A stretch of DNA of 9,269 nt from Rhodoferax sp. (lineage in GTDB: Bacteria; Pseudomonadota; Gammaproteobacteria; Burkholderiales; Burkholderiaceae_C). The position numbers were made by a program, and so were the translations under genes. This document shows positions 6,183-9,269 of this stretch, in pieces. The notes beneath the pieces were generated by a model. It was not told the DNA's origin. It saw only the letters and a list, made by a program, of their open reading frames with translations, and made no database searches. Within the stretch, counting starts at the first letter, position 1. Every line of letters starts with the position of its first letter. The DNA lies in assembly GCA_026785765.1 (NCBI GenBank), contig JAJAZK010000096.1, forward strand, positions 1 through 9,269, given 5' to 3'.

Positions 6183-6406
6183 CGTTCGTTCATCTCGTCG
6201 CGCGAGAAGCTGCGCCCTGGGTCCGCCTGCGCAAGTTCTTTCATGACACTGCGAAACCGGTCGATGGCTGCGTCGTCTTTGGCAGTTGCGTAACCGGACA
6301 GCCACTTGCGGAACTCGACGTTGAGCGTGCTTTGCGAAGCCACGGCTTTTTCCCGCGCACGAACAATCAATTGTTCGTCGGCTGACAGGGTGATGTTTCG
6401 CAGCAT
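6179..6406 (-). CDS. Antitoxin of the second PIN module (RHH-like)
   Basis: The product is 75 aa. MLRNITLSADEQLIVRAREK followed by STLNVEFRKWLSGY is the short strand-helix-helix pattern of RHH-type VapB antitoxins paired with TEDxQH-type PIN toxins. The C-terminal half is polar and charged, as expected for the toxin-binding tail. I placed the start at the ATG 6406-6404: the frame is open 26 codons further up, but those codons cover the predicted promoter and the palindromes, and the protein family begins at this Met. The stop overlaps the toxin GTG (4 nt), so the pair is translationally coupled. Two GTGTRCAC palindromes just upstream are candidate binding sites for autorepression. Confidence 0.83.
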   Translation of the reverse strand: MLRNITLSADEQLIVRAREKAVASQSTLNVEFRKWLSGYATAKDDAAIDRFRSVMKELAQADPGRSFSRDEMNER

Positions 6407-6415
6407 GTTAGTTTT

Positions 6416-6444
6416 GTGTGCACGGTTATCATCCAAGTGTACAC
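6416..6444 (-). promoter_or_regulatory. Pair of GTGTRCAC palindromes, candidate operator of the second TA module
   Basis: GTGTGCAC (6416-6423) and GTGTACAC (6437-6444, a perfect 8-bp palindrome) lie 21 bp apart start to start, about two helical turns, immediately upstream of the antitoxin start and over the predicted -10. That spacing suits two protein dimers binding the same face of DNA. The function is inferred. Confidence 0.45.
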
Positions 6445-6463
6445 GAATTGTGCTCAAATTCAA
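6436..6463 (-). promoter_or_regulatory. Possible promoter of the second TA module (and crcB)
   Basis: On the minus strand TTGAAT (6463-6458) and TACACT (6441-6436) are separated by 16 nt, which fits a sigma-70 promoter of moderate quality. The -10 overlaps the GTGTACAC palindrome. This would drive antitoxin, toxin, crcB and the sulfatase remnant, since the gaps between them are 25 nt or less. Confidence 0.4.
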
Positions 6464-6465
6464 CC

Positions 6466-6783
6466 GTGCCTCAACGACCCCCATTCAAGCGGATTTTCCA
6501 AGACCGATTTCGCCCGAACCCCCAACTGCTCTACCAACGCGCTTTCAGGCGCCTGGAACGGGCGCATATGCTAGGCCGGGCGGCGACCGTTGGGCATGTG
6601 CGGGTGAATTGGCAGATGTTTTGCTGGGCCTTGCGTCACGACGATGCAGGTGAAGGCATCGGGCAAATGTGGCGCGCGGCGGCTACGGCGGTATTGACCT
6701 GCCCAGGTTGGATTCCACACGGCAATGCAGGCGGGACCACGTCAGCGCGGTGTATCGAGGACCGGTTGTCACACATAGGATGA
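6466..6783 (+). CDS. DUF3703-like protein, C-terminus probably frameshifted
   Basis: The reading frame is open from 6418; the GTG at 6466 is the most plausible start (105 aa), though no Shine-Dalgarno is seen. The protein contains AFRRLERAHMLGR, VGHVRVNWQMFCWALR, then GQMWRAAATAVL and WIPHGNAGGT. This matches my memory of the DUF3703 family (AFxxLERAHxLGQ, HVRVHW, PxGNTGG-NVS), small soluble proteins of unknown function. After GNAGGT the frame diverges; moving one base at about 6738 gives VSAVYRGP, close to the expected NVSAFxPM, so a single-base deletion is likely. The current frame ends at TGA 6781-6783, overlapping the end of the convergent cyclase gene by 15 nt. The gene is divergent from the second TA module and shares its upstream region. 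Confidence 0.6.
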   Translation: MPQRPPFKRIFQDRFRPNPQLLYQRAFRRLERAHMLGRAATVGHVRVNWQMFCWALRHDDAGEGIGQMWRAAATAVLTCPGWIPHGNAGGTTSARCIEDRLSHIG

Positions 6784-7431
6784 AGGGTTCTTTGCGAATC
6801 GCTCGACGCAATGCATTGAGCAGAACCAATATGTCTTCTGATTGAAATGCAGGTGGCCCGCAGCGTGCGTGGAGTCGATCTGCATCTTGCAGACGGGATC
6901 GATCGCGTACTGGTCGGCAGAGGTCGATAGAACGATTTCATACAAATCGACCGGCTGCGGAAGGTTGTGGAGCGAGACCAGACCTCGGTGCGAAATCCCG
7001 AACCCTGGTGATCCGGCTTGGCCGAGTAGTTCGGCGACAGGCGCTGTGCACATGATGCGGCCACCGGTCGCTTGCGCCGCAACGCGGGCCGCAAGATTGA
7101 TCGTGGTACCGAAGTATCGATTTGCGCGAATCACAGCCAAACCGTGATGCAGACCAGCCCGGACGACCGGGAACTTTTCGCGGCCTGCGATTGCTGTGTA
7201 GAGCGCCTCGAGCGCCGCCAAGGCCGCGACCGGATCTGGAAACACAATGAAGGCGCAGTCGCCAATCAACTCCTGCAATTGCCCCAAGGGTTCGACATGC
7301 AAGCGCAGCAATTCGCGGAAATCGTCCATGAGATCCGCTGCGGCGACCCCTCCGTGGGTATCGGTCAACGCTGTGTAGCCCGCAATGTCGACGAAACAGA
7401 AAGTCGCTTCGATGCTGGTCTCTGAACCCAT
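6769..7431 (-). CDS. Class III nucleotidyl cyclase domain fused to a C-terminal YHS domain
   Basis: The product is 220 aa and soluble, with no membrane segment. Residues 8-165 form a class III adenylate/guanylate cyclase domain. The metal Asp pair is D15 (FCFVDIAGYTAL) and D58 (ELIGDCAFIVF); RAGLHHG (91-97) follows, and the transition-state Asn and Arg are N112 and R116 (TTINLAARV). The substrate-selecting Lys is replaced by Glu (E54, four before D58). The site usually Asp before YFG is Arg (R105). Residues 177-220 are a YHS domain: DPVCKMQID, then YWFCSMHCVERFAKNP, with C181, C204 and C208 as likely metal ligands. YHS domains occur in copper and other heavy-metal proteins. The likely role is metal-linked nucleotide signalling in the cytoplasm, or a catalytically altered sensor. 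The gene stands alone, with 112 nt upstream to the TRAP gene and a convergent DUF3703 gene downstream. Both domain calls are firm; the activity is uncertain. Confidence 0.85.
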   Translation of the reverse strand: MGSETSIEATFCFVDIAGYTALTDTHGGVAAADLMDDFRELLRLHVEPLGQLQELIGDCAFIVFPDPVAALAALEALYTAIAGREKFPVVRAGLHHGLAVIRANRYFGTTINLAARVAAQATGGRIMCTAPVAELLGQAGSPGFGISHRGLVSLHNLPQPVDLYEIVLSTSADQYAIDPVCKMQIDSTHAAGHLHFNQKTYWFCSMHCVERFAKNPSSYV

Positions 7432-7543
7432 GCCTCGATCATCGCACGCAACGCCTGAAACCGACGTGTAGCGTCTACAGTCATGAGTACCCGGCGCGCG
7501 CTTGGGCGCAGGGCATACGCGCCTTACTGCAGTCGAGAAGGGC

Positions 7544-8845
7544 TTAGCGGGCCATCTGTTGCGGCAGCCAGGTCACGACGCCAGGGAATGCATAGATCAG
7601 GGCCACGGCTACACACATCAGGGCGAACATCGGCAGCGTGACCCGCGCGATCCAGGTCAGTTGCCGGCCGGTCATGCCCTGCAGCACGAACAGGTTGAAT
7701 CCGACCGGTGGTGTGATCTGGGCCATTTCGACCACAAGGACGACGAAGATGCCGAACCAGATCGGGTCGATGCCGGCCGCGGTTACCGTGGGCATCAGGA
7801 CGCCAATCGTCAGCACAACCATCGAGATTCCGTCCAGAAAACAGCCCAGCAATATGAAGAACACGGTCAGGGCCACGATTAGCTGGGCTTGGCTCAGGCC
7901 CAGCGACGCGATCCATTCGGCCAGATGGCGCGGCAAGCCGATGTAACCCATGGACAGGGTCAGGAAGGACGCTCCAGCCAGGATCAGCGCGATCATGCAG
8001 TACAGGCGGGTGGCGCCCATCAGCGCGTCCGAGAAGTTGCGCCAACTCAGCGAGCCCTGCAATGCCGAGATCGTCAACGCGCCGACCACCCCCACTGCCG
8101 CCGCTTCGGTCGCGGTGGCAAAACCGGCATAGATCGAGCCCAGCACGGCCAGGATCAGCGCCACCACCGGTATCAGGCTGCGCGAGTCAGCCAGCTTTTC
8201 GGCCAGGCTGAAGCTGCGCTCCGCCGCTGGCACCTGATCCGGGTGGCGCAGGGCCCACAGGACGATGTAGCCAGAGAACAGGCATGCCAGCATGATGCCC
8301 GGCAAGACACCGGCGATGAAGAGTTTGGAGATCGACACCTCGGCGGCAACGCCATAGACGATCATGATGATGGACGGCGGGATCAGCAAGCCAAGGGTGC
8401 TGGCACCAGCCAGTGTGCCGATCACCATGTGTTCGGGATAACCACGGCGACCGAGTTCAGGCAGTGTCATCTTTCCGATGGTGGCGCAGGTGGCGGCGCT
8501 GGAGCCGGACACTGCGGCAAAGATGGTGCAGCCGATCACGTTGGTATGCAACAGGCGCCCGGGCAGACCCTGCACCCAGGGCGCCAAACCCTTGAACATG
8601 TCCTGACTGAGGCGCGTGCGAAACAGGATTTCGCCCATCCAGACAAAAAGCGGCAGGGCGGTCAAGGTCCAGCTCGACGATGAGCCCCAAACGGTGACCG
8701 CCATTGCGTCACCGGCCGGGCGCGAAGAGAACAGTGTCACCGCCATCCAGGCAACACCGGTGAGTGTCAAGCCGACCCAGACGCCGCTGCCAAGAATCAG
8801 CAAAAGTGACACCAGCAATAGTGCGGTGATGACCAGATCATTCAT
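7544..8845 (-). CDS. TRAP transporter large permease subunit (DctM-like)
   Basis: The product is 433 aa, a polytopic inner-membrane protein with about 12 hydrophobic segments, the length usual for DctM. Key stretches are LPLFVWMGEIL (64-74), GCTIFAAVSGSSAATCATIG (105-124) and GYPEHMVIGTLAGASTLGLL (135-154) followed by IPPSIIMIVYG, plus a matching second-half motif, EMAQITPPVGFNLFVLQGMT, near the C-terminus. TRAP large subunits move small organic acids and similar solutes inward using the sodium gradient, fed by a periplasmic DctP protein. The ATG (8845-8843) overlaps the small-subunit stop by 8 nt (ATGAATGA), showing tight coupling. The substrate is unknown. No DctP gene lies downstream; it would be expected to the right of the window. 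No damage seen. Confidence 0.93.
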   Translation of the reverse strand: MNDLVITALLLVSLLLILGSGVWVGLTLTGVAWMAVTLFSSRPAGDAMAVTVWGSSSSWTLTALPLFVWMGEILFRTRLSQDMFKGLAPWVQGLPGRLLHTNVIGCTIFAAVSGSSAATCATIGKMTLPELGRRGYPEHMVIGTLAGASTLGLLIPPSIIMIVYGVAAEVSISKLFIAGVLPGIMLACLFSGYIVLWALRHPDQVPAAERSFSLAEKLADSRSLIPVVALILAVLGSIYAGFATATEAAAVGVVGALTISALQGSLSWRNFSDALMGATRLYCMIALILAGASFLTLSMGYIGLPRHLAEWIASLGLSQAQLIVALTVFFILLGCFLDGISMVVLTIGVLMPTVTAAGIDPIWFGIFVVLVVEMAQITPPVGFNLFVLQGMTGRQLTWIARVTLPMFALMCVAVALIYAFPGVVTWLPQQMAR

Positions 8846-9269
8846 TGCGCAAGGCCTCGTCGCTTGTGCGTTGCAGGCGTTTGCCCGTCATCTCCAGCAC
8901 CAGTTCGTCGATGAAGGCGATGGCCAGAATCACCGTGCCGACTGCCATACCCAATTGCGGAATCCACAAGGGGGTAGCGTCACTGCCGGTGGAGATGTCG
9001 TGAAAGCTGCGCGACTGCCAGGCCAGCTTGCAACTGTAGAAAGCGAACATGCCGGCGAGCGCGCTGGCGCAGACCAGTGCCCACAGCTCGAGCGACTTCT
9101 TCCAGCGTCCCTGGAGTGCTGCCAGCAGCAAGGTGACACGGATGTGCTCGCCGCGCTTGAGGGTGTGCGCCAATGCCAGAAAGCCGCTGGCCGCCATCAG
9201 GTATCCGGCGTAGGCGTCGGTGCCGGGAACATGGAAATGGAACTGCCGCCCGAGCACGGACAACAGGAC
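8838..9269 (-). CDS. TRAP transporter small permease subunit (DctQ-like), N-terminus cut by the window edge
   Basis: The frame is open to the right edge, so the first codons are outside. The visible 144 residues hold the end of a first membrane segment (VLLSVLGRQFHF), then DAYAGYLMAASGFLALAHTL, KRGEHIRVTLLL, which is the conserved HIRV motif of DctQ proteins, and two further hydrophobic segments (ALVCASALAGMFAFYS and GMAVGTVILAIAFIDELVLE). DctQ is the four-helix partner of DctM in the inner membrane and is needed for tripartite TRAP uptake. Its stop (8840-8838) overlaps the large-subunit start. No sign of damage in the visible part. Confidence 0.88.
   Translation of the reverse strand, partial: VLLSVLGRQFHFHVPGTDAYAGYLMAASGFLALAHTLKRGEHIRVTLLLAALQGRWKKSLELWALVCASALAGMFAFYSCKLAWQSRSFHDISTGSDATPLWIPQLGMAVGTVILAIAFIDELVLEMTGKRLQRTSDEALRNE

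Noticed and set aside
7370..7484. Small minus-strand frame beginning with ATG at 7484 (MTVDATRRFQALRAM...)
   Set aside because: Only a few dozen codons, no Shine-Dalgarno, overlaps the cyclase start in another frame, and has no recognised family.
7889..8683. 264-codon open frame on the plus strand
   Set aside because: Antisense of the TRAP large subunit gene; the composition (runs of Gln, Arg, His, Asp) is typical of a GC-rich shadow frame.

Overview
This window looks like chromosomal DNA from a betaproteobacterium, most likely Burkholderiales/Comamonadaceae. That is inferred from the GC-rich coding, the protein style and the mix of solute-binding protein, TRAP transporter and TA genes; no rRNA or marker gene confirms it. 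No tRNA, rRNA, CRISPR array, transposase or integrase is visible.

Left part (1-3080, + strand) is a metabolic run: the C-terminal part of an FAD-binding (PCMH-type) oxidase, a NitT/TauT-type periplasmic substrate-binding protein, a flavodoxin-fold NAD(P)H oxidoreductase, and a RidA-family gene that overlaps the oxidoreductase by ATGA but has lost its C-terminal third. These probably served uptake and oxidation of an unidentified small molecule. The transporter's permease and ATPase are not in view.

The middle (2895-5285) is a scar. A convergent pair, RidA (+) and sulfatase (-), is present twice in diverged form. Copy 1 keeps the RidA start and only the sulfatase tail. Copy 2 lacks the RidA N-terminus but keeps the sulfatase start. 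This is the pattern expected from a tandem duplication running from inside RidA to inside the sulfatase. A compact ribbon-helix-helix/PIN toxin-antitoxin operon (3578-4214) sits exactly at the joint. All four RidA and sulfatase copies are broken by separate deletions or frameshifts.

The sulfatase pseudogene overlaps the end of crcB (fluoride channel) by 4 nt. crcB in turn follows a second, unrelated VapBC-like module (6406 to 5685), so the minus strand from 6406 to 4463 reads as antitoxin-toxin-crcB-sulfatase remnant.

Right part: a DUF3703-like gene (+, probably with a frameshift in its last conserved motif) converges on and overlaps a class III nucleotidyl cyclase fused to a C-terminal YHS metal-binding domain (-). 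The window ends with the large and small membrane subunits of a TRAP transporter (-); the small subunit runs off the right edge.

The most notable points are the duplicated, decayed RidA/sulfatase junction with a TA module at the joint, and the cyclase-YHS fusion with unusual substrate-selecting residues.
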